Source of the DNA: Candidatus Moraniibacteriota bacterium
GTDB lineage: Bacteria; Patescibacteriota; Minisyncoccia; Moranbacterales; UBA1568
Assembly: GCA_023261645.1 (NCBI GenBank)
Contig: JAHFOO010000008.1
Span: 1-56,070 of the forward strand
DNA: 56,070 bases
Reading direction: 5' to 3'
Made by a program: the position numbers and the translations under genes. Of this stretch, positions 35,405 to 42,756 are shown one piece after another. The notes beneath the pieces are model-generated. The model ran no database searches. It was given only the letters and a program-made list of their open reading frames with translations, and had not been told where the DNA came from. The first letter of the stretch is position 1; each line of letters opens with the position of its first letter.

Positions 35405-35475
35405 GCGGGTATAGTATAGTGGTAATACGTGACCTTCCCAAGGTTAAGCGAGGAGTTCGATTCTCCTTACCCGCT
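35405..35475 (+). tRNA. tRNA-Gly (anticodon CCC)
   Basis: A complete cloverleaf: acceptor GCGGGTA/TACCCGC, D arm GTAT-AGTGGTA-ATAC, anticodon arm TGACC-TTCCCAA-GGTTA, variable loop AGCG, T arm AGGAG-TTCGATT-CTCCT and discriminator T. The anticodon loop places CCC at positions 34-36, decoding GGG. No CCA is encoded. A terminator follows. Confidence 0.93.
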
Positions 35476-35486
35476 CTGAAAAGTAT

Positions 35487-35524
35487 AAAAGACCTGTTCG
35501 AAGAGGTCTTTTCTCTTTTTATTT
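35487..35524 (+). terminator. Terminator after tRNA-Gly
   Basis: AAAAGACCT (35487-35495) pairs with AGGTCTTTT (35504-35512), loop GTTCGAAG, followed by CTCTTTTTATTTT. It is partly bidirectional for the opposing 35540 gene. Confidence 0.85.
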
Positions 35525-35539
35525 TCTGATAGAAGATGG

Positions 35540-35875
35540 CTATATATCAACACTTTCAGCAGTCTCTATTTTTCTCTGAGCAGTCGCCACCAATGCATCT
35601 ATTTGCCCGGCAGTTTTTGCAAGTTCCTGGTCTATTCCCAATTGTTTCATAAAGGCGACATTTTCAGGAATTTTTCCGGTGATATGTTTCAATGTCATAT
35701 CAGCACCTGTTATTGCTTTGTTTCCGTCTTCCTTGATAAGTTTTTTGACACTTTCTCCATAGAGGACGAGACCATCTTCAGTGATGATTCTCCTTGGTCC
35801 TTCTGGAGGAATATAACGTTCCCGCGCAATACGTTCATCACCGATCTTTTTTATTTGCTCTGTTTGTTCAATCAT
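35540..35875 (-). CDS. Hypothetical protein, 111 aa
   Basis: Soluble, charged protein with no transmembrane span. It contains ERYIPPEGPRRIITEDGLVL and a central KEDGNKAITGADMTLKHITG stretch with helical flanks. Its ATG overlaps the stop of the 57-aa gene upstream (ATGA), so the two are a minus-strand operon. No family recognised. Confidence 0.6.
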   Translation of the reverse strand: MIEQTEQIKKIGDERIARERYIPPEGPRRIITEDGLVLYGESVKKLIKEDGNKAITGADMTLKHITGKIPENVAFMKQLGIDQELAKTAGQIDALVATAQRKIETAESVDI

Positions 35876-36045
35876 ATGATACCGAGAGATTTCTTAATTT
35901 CCATCATCCTTTTCCCTGTGAGGACTTTTTCAAATTCGACGATGATCTTGTCCTGTTCTCTTCTCAGATCGGAGAGTTTATCGATGTAGGATATATAGAT
36001 TTCTTCGATTTCTTCCACGCGTTTTTTGATTTCTTCTTCGGTCAT
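35872..36045 (-). CDS. Small coiled-coil protein, 57 aa
   Basis: Runs from the ATG at 36043-36045 to the TGA at 35872-35874, beginning MTEEEIKKRVEEIEEIYISY and ending in a basic stretch. It is mostly charged helix. Overlap with the next start by 4 nt supports real translation. Too short for family assignment. Confidence 0.55.
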   Translation of the reverse strand: MTEEEIKKRVEEIEEIYISYIDKLSDLRREQDKIIVEFEKVLTGKRMMEIKKSLGII

Positions 36046-36163
36046 AGGATCGTTATTTATGATTGTAATAGAAGTATAGACTGCACTCTCATCTCTTGCA
36101 AGTGCCTGTCACAATATCGATTGTGTGTTATAGTAGAGAAAAATAATTCATTTTTTTGTGTAT

Positions 36164-36895
36164 ATGGAAACTTTTCGCATCGGAGAAGCACTGTCGTATG
36201 GGTGGGAGAAATTCAAGGTGCATTTTCTCTTTTTGTGGACGATACTCGGAGCTACTTATGGCATTTTTCTCGTGTTCGATCTCCTCCAGAAAGGAGCAGG
36301 GAAAGAAACATTGCTCGGTTCGCTCCTTGGGTTGGTCGCTATCGTTGTCGGATTCATCGTGAAGCTTGGTCTGATCCGGATGTATCTCGATCTGGCGGAG
36401 GGAACCAAAGACAAGGTGGCAGTACTCTTTTCTCAGTATCAGCTGATTTGGAAATATTTCGGTTCCTCCATCCTCTATGGGCTGATGGTGGTGTTCGGAC
36501 TCATTCTTTTCATCATCCCGGGCATTTACTTCGCTTTGAAATACCAGTTTTATTCCTATCTCATCGTGGATAAGAATCTCGGCGTGACGGAGGCTCTGAA
36601 GAAAAGCGCCCGTATGACCGACGGAATCAAATGGAAACTTTTCGGTTTCTCATTGGTGCTCTGCGGGTTGAATTTCTTGGGACTCATCGCTCTCGTATTC
36701 GGACTTCTCGTGACGGTGCCGATGAGCATTATGGCGTATGTGTATGTGTATCGGACACTCCGAGACCGCGGACAAGAAATGATATCGAAAGAGACTCTTG
36801 TGACACCGCCGGTCGCAACACCGACTCCTTCTTCTGTCGTTTCTACTACGACTGTCTCCGGACAGCCGGTAGAAGTCTCTTCAGAGAATAAGTAA
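36164..36895 (+). CDS. Multi-span membrane protein, 243 aa
   Basis: Begins METFRIGEALSYGWEKFKVH, typical of DUF975/YciC- or GlpQ-membrane-domain-like proteins. About six membrane segments follow (FLWTILGATYGIFLVF, LVAIVVGFIVKLGLI, LMVVFGLILFIIPGIYFAL, and others), the last after a soluble loop ARMTDGIKWKLF. A Thr/Pro/Val-rich tail ends the protein. A structural or integral-membrane regulatory role is possible; function unknown. Confidence 0.7.
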   Translation: METFRIGEALSYGWEKFKVHFLFLWTILGATYGIFLVFDLLQKGAGKETLLGSLLGLVAIVVGFIVKLGLIRMYLDLAEGTKDKVAVLFSQYQLIWKYFGSSILYGLMVVFGLILFIIPGIYFALKYQFYSYLIVDKNLGVTEALKKSARMTDGIKWKLFGFSLVLCGLNFLGLIALVFGLLVTVPMSIMAYVYVYRTLRDRGQEMISKETLVTPPVATPTPSSVVSTTTVSGQPVEVSSENK

Positions 36896-36928
36896 CCGGT
36901 ATATATCGTTTCCACAAGAGTGAAGTCC

Positions 36929-37594
36929 TTATCGTACAGAAGTATTCAGAAATTCATTGAGAGAAGTGTTGATTTTCGAGAGGATGGATCCTTCGGATGG
37001 GAGAGGAATCGATTCTGATACGGAAATCAGATTCGTTTCTTCGGATGGGAGGAAGGTGAGAATGATTGTATCGGGTAACTGCACTCGTGTGCCGTACGCC
37101 AGGATATCCTGCGGGAGAGGACGGTCAGGATCGAGAGACAGCTGGTCACTTTTTATTTTTATGGGAATATTCTCTTCTGTCGGCTGGAGGGTTTCTTCTG
37201 ATCTTCTGATCGATGTCCCCAATACGAGAGGAGTACTCTCTTCGTTTATAACCGTTTCTTCTTTTGATGGCTGAGGGTTTTTCTTTGCCGGCACAGTCCA
37301 TCTCCAAGCACTCCCTTTTTCTTTTTTGTAAACAGCATTTTCTGCAACCGGTTTGTCGAGCTTGTACTTGATGCTTTGTAACACTTTGCCGTCAGGCGCA
37401 CGGAGTTCTATCTTTCCTTTTTGATTGGGGAGCGTGAAGAGAGAGAAATCGTGTGTGAGTTTAGCGTCTTTACTCGACCCGATAAAGAAATCTTCACGGA
37501 TGGGATGATTCGAGAGTGTCTTCCATCCGACAGCGATACTGTACCCTTTCAGATTTACTTTTTTCTTCTCTCGATTCTCGATGAGGAGCCACTC
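36929..37594 (-). pseudogene. Lamin-tail-domain protein, 3' fragment (split by the mobile element)
   Basis: C-terminal 221 codons of the gene whose 5' part is at 54759-56051. The codon for Glu (CTC on the plus strand, 37592-37594) is shared by both ends of the element; Trp (37589-37591) and LLIENREKKKVNLKGYSIAV complete the third lamin-tail domain cut by the insertion. Removing the element restores a 651-residue frame. In the present state the open frame runs 24 further codons into the element to 37666, but these are foreign. Confidence 0.9.
37590..37594. other. attL core CACTC
   Basis: Left junction. To the left is host lamin-tail sequence (CTCGATGAGGAGC), to the right element sequence (ATGGACTGTCCC). 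In the reconstructed circle, TTGCGGAACAG (54744-54754) and CTGTCCCACAA (37600-37610) form imperfect inverted arms, 9 of 11 matching, placed evenly about the core, as expected of an attP site. Confidence 0.85.
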
Positions 37595-37929
37595 ATGGAC
37601 TGTCCCACAATACGGAATCCTTTCAGGTGGTATTGAAGGCAGAAGTGGCAGATCAGGACTACTCAAAGGCCAATATGAACTTTTATACTGATACAGGACA
37701 GCTAAGGGGATTGCCGGGGCGAAAGATAGCAGGAAATTACGATTTGGAGTACCATTTATCTAGGACAAGTAATAAAGACGTCCAGAAGCAGATTCTGAAG
37801 CTTGTAGGGCAATACAGCAAAGAGGAAGGGGTTACTATCTCGTACTCACAGCGTCGTATTTGCTTCAAAAAAGGCCTGACCTTTTTAAGTGCAGAAATAG
37901 GGAAAAATGGGGTTAAAATAAGGAAGTAG
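37594..37929 (+). CDS. Detached C-terminal tail of the recombinase (or a separate ORF of about 84 aa)
   Basis: The frame is open from the core through 37929. Joining the right end (codon ACT 54758-54760) to CAT (37594-37596), as in the excised circle, continues the recombinase frame for 111 residues. The tail is basic and includes GQLRGLPGRKIAGNYDLEYH and KILVGQYSKEE-like helices (read here as KLVGQYSKEEGVTISYSQRR). A separate start is possible at ATG 37675 after AAAGG, giving about 84 residues. Which form is translated cannot be told from sequence. Confidence 0.6.
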   Translation, partial: HGLSHNTESFQVVLKAEVADQDYSKANMNFYTDTGQLRGLPGRKIAGNYDLEYHLSRTSNKDVQKQILKLVGQYSKEEGVTISYSQRRICFKKGLTFLSAEIGKNGVKIRK

Positions 37930-37941
37930 AGAAAAAATGAA

Positions 37942-37967
37942 CCGACTGAGGTAATGAACCTCTTCGG
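37942..37967. repeat. Hairpin before the 38007 gene
   Basis: CCGA/TCGG enclosing GAGGT/ACCTC with loop AATGA. It sits after the 37929 stop and before an A+T-rich promoter-like stretch (TACAAT near 37993). A transcript-end hairpin without a clear T-run. Confidence 0.45.
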
Positions 37968-38006
37968 ACGCTTAATTTATTAATATTTATATTACAATTA
38001 CAGGGC

Positions 38007-38690
38007 ATGATCTACCAACATTCATATTTTCAACTAGATACAGAGGCAAAAAAAATCTTTGACGAAAACGGAAAAGAACTTGTTTTAACGGGCAACGCAT
38101 ATCGTATGCTCGTTTTTTTATGTGCGAATAAACACGCTTCGTTAACTAAGATAGGGGAATACCTTGATTGGGCGAAAGAATATACAGAAAACCATCTAAG
38201 GCAGTACAGATATAAAATTAACACGATCATTAGCAGAGAAGTCATTGAGTATAAGAATGGTATTTATTCGCTATTAGGAGAGATCAAAAATGTCGATAAA
38301 CTAAGCACTAACGGGCGTAATACGGATTTATTACAGGGAGACCCTTTAAAATCGAAGATGAAGGGTATGGAAAATCGTATGGAGACAAAATTCAATAAAC
38401 TCCCGGCTATTTTTGCTACCGTTTTATTACTGTTAGCGTTTTTTAGCTGGCCTTACGCCTTTTATACATTTCTGCGGATTGTGACAACTGGAGTGGCCGT
38501 ATATTACGCATATTACCTTTTCACAATTAAAAAACAGGATTATTGGTTTTGGGCCTTAGTGTTAATCGCAGTATTACTCAACCCTTTTGCCCCTATTTAT
38601 ATAGGCGACAGATCGATTTGGAGGATTGTAGATCTTATTGTAGCCATATTCTTTATTACCTTAGTTTGGAAACAAAAAAAGTATGAATAA
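38007..38690 (+). CDS. Winged-helix regulator fused to a DUF6804-like membrane domain
   Basis: 227 residues. Residues 1-95 look like an OmpR/PhoB-type winged helix: strand YFQLDTEAKKIFDENGKELV, then TGNAYRMLVFLCANKHA and the recognition-helix region NHLRQYRYKINTII. After a linker (residues 96-130) come three membrane helices ending LNPFAPIYIGDRSIWRIVD, matching the NPF.PI.L.R..W..ID pattern of DUF6804. This suggests membrane-tethered DNA binding, perhaps reading envelope state, and control of the following gene cluster. It overlaps the next gene by 8 nt. Confidence 0.65.
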   Translation: MIYQHSYFQLDTEAKKIFDENGKELVLTGNAYRMLVFLCANKHASLTKIGEYLDWAKEYTENHLRQYRYKINTIISREVIEYKNGIYSLLGEIKNVDKLSTNGRNTDLLQGDPLKSKMKGMENRMETKFNKLPAIFATVLLLLAFFSWPYAFYTFLRIVTTGVAVYYAYYLFTIKKQDYWFWALVLIAVLLNPFAPIYIGDRSIWRIVDLIVAIFFITLVWKQKKYE

Positions 38691-39456
38691 TTTTCTGTTG
38701 AAAAGTGGAAGTGTGTTAGGTGCATCTTTGTTAGGATTGATAATACTAATAAACTTTTCTGCAGGCATAGTGTCTGGCGTGTGGCTTGCAATTTCAGGCA
38801 ATTGGGCAAACATATTCTATGGATTGCTTCTTTCTATTGTGATGCCGTTTGCATATACAGTTGTTGCCTTGCCTACGATGGCCATAATGCCATTAATGCT
38901 GAAGGTTATTGAAAAAAAGATTAAATCTGCGACCTTTGTTCTGGGATTTATCAATATTTTGTATTCAAACGGAATAATGATTGTTTGGACTTATTTTGTT
39001 TTTACAGAGTTCTCTAAAAATGCGAGTGGATTAATGGCTGTACCTCTAATTCTTTGGGGATATTCGACTGTTGTGGCACCACTTGCTTATATGGCCAGAA
39101 ACGAACCCCCAGATAGTACCGGGACATCATTGGGAATATTTCTTGCACAGGTTGCGTACATTCTAGCGACCGTTTTTTGGATGATTGGTCTTTCTGCTAG
39201 TTTTATACTTTGGGGCATGATTTTATTGGCACTAGCATTTACTTTGTTTTCAATATCTATTGTGATGAAGACCTTTGATGAGGAACAAAAAGTAATGACA
39301 TATCAAGAAGAACCGCCCAAAGTTATTGACGCTGAAATTGAAGAGCTTTTTAAAGATGATGAGACAGAAGTAGCTGTAAAATTTTGTAATAGTTGTGGAA
39401 AGGAGATTATACCCGGTAGTAACTTCTGTAAGTTTTGCGGTAAAAAATTAAATTAG
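38683..39456 (+). CDS. Multi-span membrane protein with C-terminal zinc ribbon
   Basis: 257 residues: about six transmembrane segments (SVLGASLLGLIILINFSAGI, and so on) then a soluble C-terminal region ending KFCNSCGKEIIPGSNFCKFC, a double CxxC zinc ribbon. Overlapping start (ATGAATAA) with the regulator gene. One of five zinc-ribbon membrane proteins in the element. Function unknown. Confidence 0.7.
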   Translation: MNNFLLKSGSVLGASLLGLIILINFSAGIVSGVWLAISGNWANIFYGLLLSIVMPFAYTVVALPTMAIMPLMLKVIEKKIKSATFVLGFINILYSNGIMIVWTYFVFTEFSKNASGLMAVPLILWGYSTVVAPLAYMARNEPPDSTGTSLGIFLAQVAYILATVFWMIGLSASFILWGMILLALAFTLFSISIVMKTFDEEQKVMTYQEEPPKVIDAEIEELFKDDETEVAVKFCNSCGKEIIPGSNFCKFCGKKLN

Positions 39457-39462
39457 AAAGAT

Positions 39463-40044
39463 ATGTTTTGTAAAAATTGTGGAAAAGAAGTCAGTCAAGA
39501 AGCAAATTTTTGTAAAAATTGCGGCGACTCAACAAAAGAATTAATTGTAGAGTCACTAAACAGTACAAACAAAAGTGTGGTTTCTGAGAAAAAACTTGTC
39601 CCAGAACTTACAGAGGATGGTATTTCTAAGTACAGAGGTATTCATGGTTGGCTTATAGTAGTAGTTTTGGGGCTGTTTATTACAACTGGTTATGTAGGTT
39701 TTCAATTTCTGGATATATTTTTTGGCAGCGTTCAATATGGTGAAAATACTGGACTATTTGTTTATGATTTTTTGAGCATGGGCTCAGTTACGGTTTTGTC
39801 TATATATGTTATTTACCTTTTTTTTACAAAGAAAAGAAAGTTTCCAAAATACTATATTTCTTTGCTGATTCTTCTTATGGTAGTTAATATAATTACGCTC
39901 ATAGTAGTATCATCCTACTCAGTAACCGGAAGTGATCTTGCGGAATACTCAAATAACGCCGGGAGAGCCACTGTTCAAGCGATAGTTTGGGGATTATACG
40001 CAACTAAGTCTAGGCGTGTCAAAGCGACATTCGTGGAAAATTAG
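39463..40044 (+). CDS. N-terminal zinc ribbon plus DUF2569-like membrane protein
   Basis: 193 residues. MFCKNCGKEVSQEANFCKNC forms the zinc ribbon; after a linker, IHGWLIVVVLGLFITTGYV begins a four-helix membrane domain of the DUF2569 type (GWL start, then short loops). It starts 6 bp after the preceding gene. The ribbon is at the N-terminus here but at the C-terminus of the neighbour. Confidence 0.7.
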   Translation: MFCKNCGKEVSQEANFCKNCGDSTKELIVESLNSTNKSVVSEKKLVPELTEDGISKYRGIHGWLIVVVLGLFITTGYVGFQFLDIFFGSVQYGENTGLFVYDFLSMGSVTVLSIYVIYLFFTKKRKFPKYYISLLILLMVVNIITLIVVSSYSVTGSDLAEYSNNAGRATVQAIVWGLYATKSRRVKATFVEN

Positions 40045-40067
40045 GCAATTATATAACTAAATGATCT

Positions 40068-40604
40068 ATGGATTGTCCGAGTTGTAGAAAAAGTATTGGT
40101 GCAGATGCTGTTTTCTGTAAGTACTGCGGAGTGGAAGTAGCCCCAATGCGAGTGAAACTTCTGGCTGAAATGTATATCGAGCCAGAAACACAAGAACATC
40201 CATCTGCGTTGCCCGTTGCACAAAGTATAAAAAAAATTCCACAACCTTCAATATGGGAGTCTATTAAAGGCTTGTCTTCATTATGGGATGTAGTCAAAAG
40301 TTCATCTGGAGTTGTCAGAGTGATTTTGTTATTTATAGGTCTGAATGTAATTTTATGGGGAGCTCAAGAGCTTTACTATTGGGGTGATTCACAAAAGATG
40401 GGGGAATTAGATACTCAAATTACGAGTATGGATAGTCAAATAAAAAGTATAGAAAGCTTTCCAAATACCACAACTCAAAGCCAATACGAAAGTTTAATTA
40501 ATAAGAGAAACAAGGCTGCAGATGAGTATAACGCTCTAGTTAAATCGTCTGGTACTAGATGGTATTTAATACCGATCCCTCTAGGTGGCCATTCACTAAA
40601 ATAA
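40068..40604 (+). CDS. Zinc-ribbon single-pass membrane protein, 178 aa
   Basis: MDCPSCRKSIGADAVFCKYC ribbon, a soluble linker, one transmembrane helix (VVRVILLFIGLNVILWGAQE, about residues 84-103), then a coiled-coil-like periplasmic segment (MGELDTQITSMDSQIKSIES). The predicted end overlaps nothing important; the next gene starts 17 bp later. No family beyond the ribbon. Confidence 0.65.
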   Translation: MDCPSCRKSIGADAVFCKYCGVEVAPMRVKLLAEMYIEPETQEHPSALPVAQSIKKIPQPSIWESIKGLSSLWDVVKSSSGVVRVILLFIGLNVILWGAQELYYWGDSQKMGELDTQITSMDSQIKSIESFPNTTTQSQYESLINKRNKAADEYNALVKSSGTRWYLIPIPLGGHSLK

Positions 40605-40621
40605 CTATTAACTTTAAAAAT

Positions 40622-41203
40622 ATGTTTTGTACAGATTGTGGGAAGTCACTAGAGAAAGACAGCGTTTTTTGTGAATTCTGTGGGGCTAAACAAGCAGAAG
40701 CAGGGCCGACAACAGAACCGGGGGCATCTATTTCGGATCAAGTAATGAGTTTAAAAGGCGAGAGTCCAATCAATGCTTCAAAAGAAATTTTAAATAAAGA
40801 ACTTAAACAGATGGCTGACCATCTTGAGTTTCTAGGGTATGGGATTGAAAAGTTAGAAACTAGCGGAGATGACAAAAGAGAGAATGTTTTTGCACAGCAT
40901 CCAAGTAACCTTGATTTTACATTACTGGAAGTATTCCCAGGCTTTATTATTCTCAAAGTGCTAATGGCGACAAAAAAGAAGCCATCTTCAGAGATCGACG
41001 CTTTTATTAATGATATGAATAAGAACTTTATAATTTCGAAAATCTATCGTGAAATAGAGAATGAAACTGTATACCTCAGAATCGAATCAATTTATATGGG
41101 TGTTTACGTTAAGGATCTGTTTGTAAAGTTTATGGACCTGAACATTAGGGAGCATAATCAATTACGATCATCAGATGATTTTACTAATTTGTTTGTAAAT
41201 TAA
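40622..41203 (+). CDS. Zinc-ribbon protein with YbjN-like soluble domain
   Basis: 193 residues from the ATG at 40622, where the ribbon MFCTDCGKSLEKDSVFCEFC begins exactly as in its neighbours; the open frame to 40559 runs through the previous gene. No transmembrane span is obvious. The remainder alternates strands and helices (LDFTLLEVFPGFIILKVLMA) and could be a small alpha/beta domain; the resemblance to YbjN-type folds is only impressionistic. Confidence 0.6.
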   Translation: MFCTDCGKSLEKDSVFCEFCGAKQAEAGPTTEPGASISDQVMSLKGESPINASKEILNKELKQMADHLEFLGYGIEKLETSGDDKRENVFAQHPSNLDFTLLEVFPGFIILKVLMATKKKPSSEIDAFINDMNKNFIISKIYREIENETVYLRIESIYMGVYVKDLFVKFMDLNIREHNQLRSSDDFTNLFVN

Positions 41204-41207
41204 ATTA

Positions 41208-41744
41208 ATGGAAAAATTTAAATCAATAGTTTCGGCATTCTTTGTTATTATCGGCATAGCTTTTGGTATCTTCATATTTGTTAAAAGTTCTGTGCTTACC
41301 ATATGGTCGTCACCATCTGTTCCCGAAACGTATGCAATTAATGGTGCTGATGGTAGATCGATTAAAATAATATTTTTGCCAGAAAATAAAACTATAATGT
41401 GGTATAAAGATCCCAATGTTGGTTCTGAAGAATATAACTTAGTCGAGATGAAGGGAACATATGGGACGCATTATTTCTGGGGACTATGGAAAATAGAAGG
41501 CCCCGGTATTGCTTTTGGGTATAGATTTTATCCTGATGGAACTGAACCAGTTGTAATGGAGACAAAAACAATTCAAAAATACATGAACGGAAAAGGCGAT
41601 CCCAACTTTTCTCCAGTTGGTAAAATTACAAATACCACTTGGCTATTTCGGAAAGATTCTGCCAAGTTTCAGGATATGTGGTTGCAAAAAGAAGAAAACA
41701 ACAATTTATTTATTTCACAGTTATTAAATAACTTGGAGAGGTAA
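41208..41744 (+). CDS. Signal-anchored protein, 178 aa
   Basis: N-terminal helix (IVSAFFVIIGIAFGIFIFV) followed by a soluble, beta-rich exported region with many aromatic residues (IMWYKDPNVGSEEYNLVEMK, HYFWGLWKIEGPG). It starts 4 bp after the preceding gene. No family recognised. Confidence 0.6.
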   Translation: MEKFKSIVSAFFVIIGIAFGIFIFVKSSVLTIWSSPSVPETYAINGADGRSIKIIFLPENKTIMWYKDPNVGSEEYNLVEMKGTYGTHYFWGLWKIEGPGIAFGYRFYPDGTEPVVMETKTIQKYMNGKGDPNFSPVGKITNTTWLFRKDSAKFQDMWLQKEENNNLFISQLLNNLER

Positions 41745-41764
41745 TTAATTTTAATTATAGTCAT

Positions 41765-42076
41765 ATGAAAAAGATTTTAATTTTCCCGCTGCTTTTGTCG
41801 GCATTATTACTATCAGGCTGCAGCGATACAAATTCCTCGGCACTTACTAACACTGCCGTGCCTTCAACAACATCGTCTAAAGCAACCGTACCTGCCGTAG
41901 CTCCCTCTACAAAAACATCCGCTTCTGAAAATACAACAAATCCAAATGTCAAAAAAAGTACCTCTGGGATCTGTCATGCTAAAGGGTCTACCTATTACGG
42001 TAGAACGTTGAATTTTACTGCTTACGATACTATAGATGATTGTCTTAATAGCGGGGGAAGAATGCCAAAAAAGTAA
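41765..42076 (+). CDS. Small lipoprotein, 103 aa
   Basis: Signal peptide MKKILIFPLLLSALLLSGCS with lipobox LLSGC (Cys 19). A Ser/Thr/Ala-rich linker follows, then a compact Cys-containing end (GICHAKGSTYYGRTLNFTAY, DDCLNSGGRMPKK). The two remaining Cys could form a disulfide. Envelope-attached protein of unknown function. Confidence 0.65.
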   Translation: MKKILIFPLLLSALLLSGCSDTNSSALTNTAVPSTTSSKATVPAVAPSTKTSASENTTNPNVKKSTSGICHAKGSTYYGRTLNFTAYDTIDDCLNSGGRMPKK

Positions 42077-42081
42077 TTTGA

Positions 42082-42729
42082 ATGAGTATGGAGTTCGGTA
42101 CTGAAAACATGGGCAGAAAGAAAGCAATAGTATTATTTGCAGCCCTTTTTGTTTTTGTAGTTGCTGTCGCAGTTTATGCCGGATCATTACTCAGGCACCA
42201 ACGAGATGATATTGGGGTAATAGCTTCTCCTTTGACTGATACTCCTGCCAAAGAGATAGGTATCTTGCCGGAGCAAGGGACTGTTAGCGTGGAATCGGCT
42301 GAGGCAAAATGCCACGTTGTTGATGGCCTCCCTGACCTATTATGCACACCTGGGGTAACCGATTCTCGGGTTACACAAGAAAATATTAAAGACACAATTT
42401 GTAAGTCTGGTTATACAAAGACAGTCCGTCCTCCAGTTACAGTGACTTCAAAAATCAAAGAGCAAACAATGAAAGACTATGGATTTACAGATAGCCCAAG
42501 TAACTATGAGTTAGACCATCTTATTTCCCTGGAGCTTGGCGGCTCCCCGGATGATGTAAAGAATTTATTTCCTGAGCCCTATAATATTGAATTGGGTGCC
42601 ACAAAGAAAGACACTGTGGAAAATTATCTTCACGCTCAAGTATGTAGCGGGCTACTCACGCTTAAGGAAGCTCAGAAGGCAATCTCGGAAAACTGGGTGC
42701 TAGTGTATCAGACAAATATTGTGAAATAG
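42082..42729 (+). CDS. Exported HNH-like nuclease domain protein
   Basis: 215 residues from the ATG at 42082; a second in-frame ATG at 42109 directly precedes the signal anchor (KAIVLFAALFVFVVAVAVYA). The C-terminal half has YELDHLISLELGGSPDDVKN then LFPEPYNIE, the DH...N..PE pattern of HNH/endonuclease VII-like domains, with several Cys. A secreted or surface nuclease is inferred; metal-site residues beyond DH are not certain. Confidence 0.65.
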   Translation: MSMEFGTENMGRKKAIVLFAALFVFVVAVAVYAGSLLRHQRDDIGVIASPLTDTPAKEIGILPEQGTVSVESAEAKCHVVDGLPDLLCTPGVTDSRVTQENIKDTICKSGYTKTVRPPVTVTSKIKEQTMKDYGFTDSPSNYELDHLISLELGGSPDDVKNLFPEPYNIELGATKKDTVENYLHAQVCSGLLTLKEAQKAISENWVLVYQTNIVK

Positions 42730-42756
42730 TTTGATATAATGATCAACTGAATTTTT

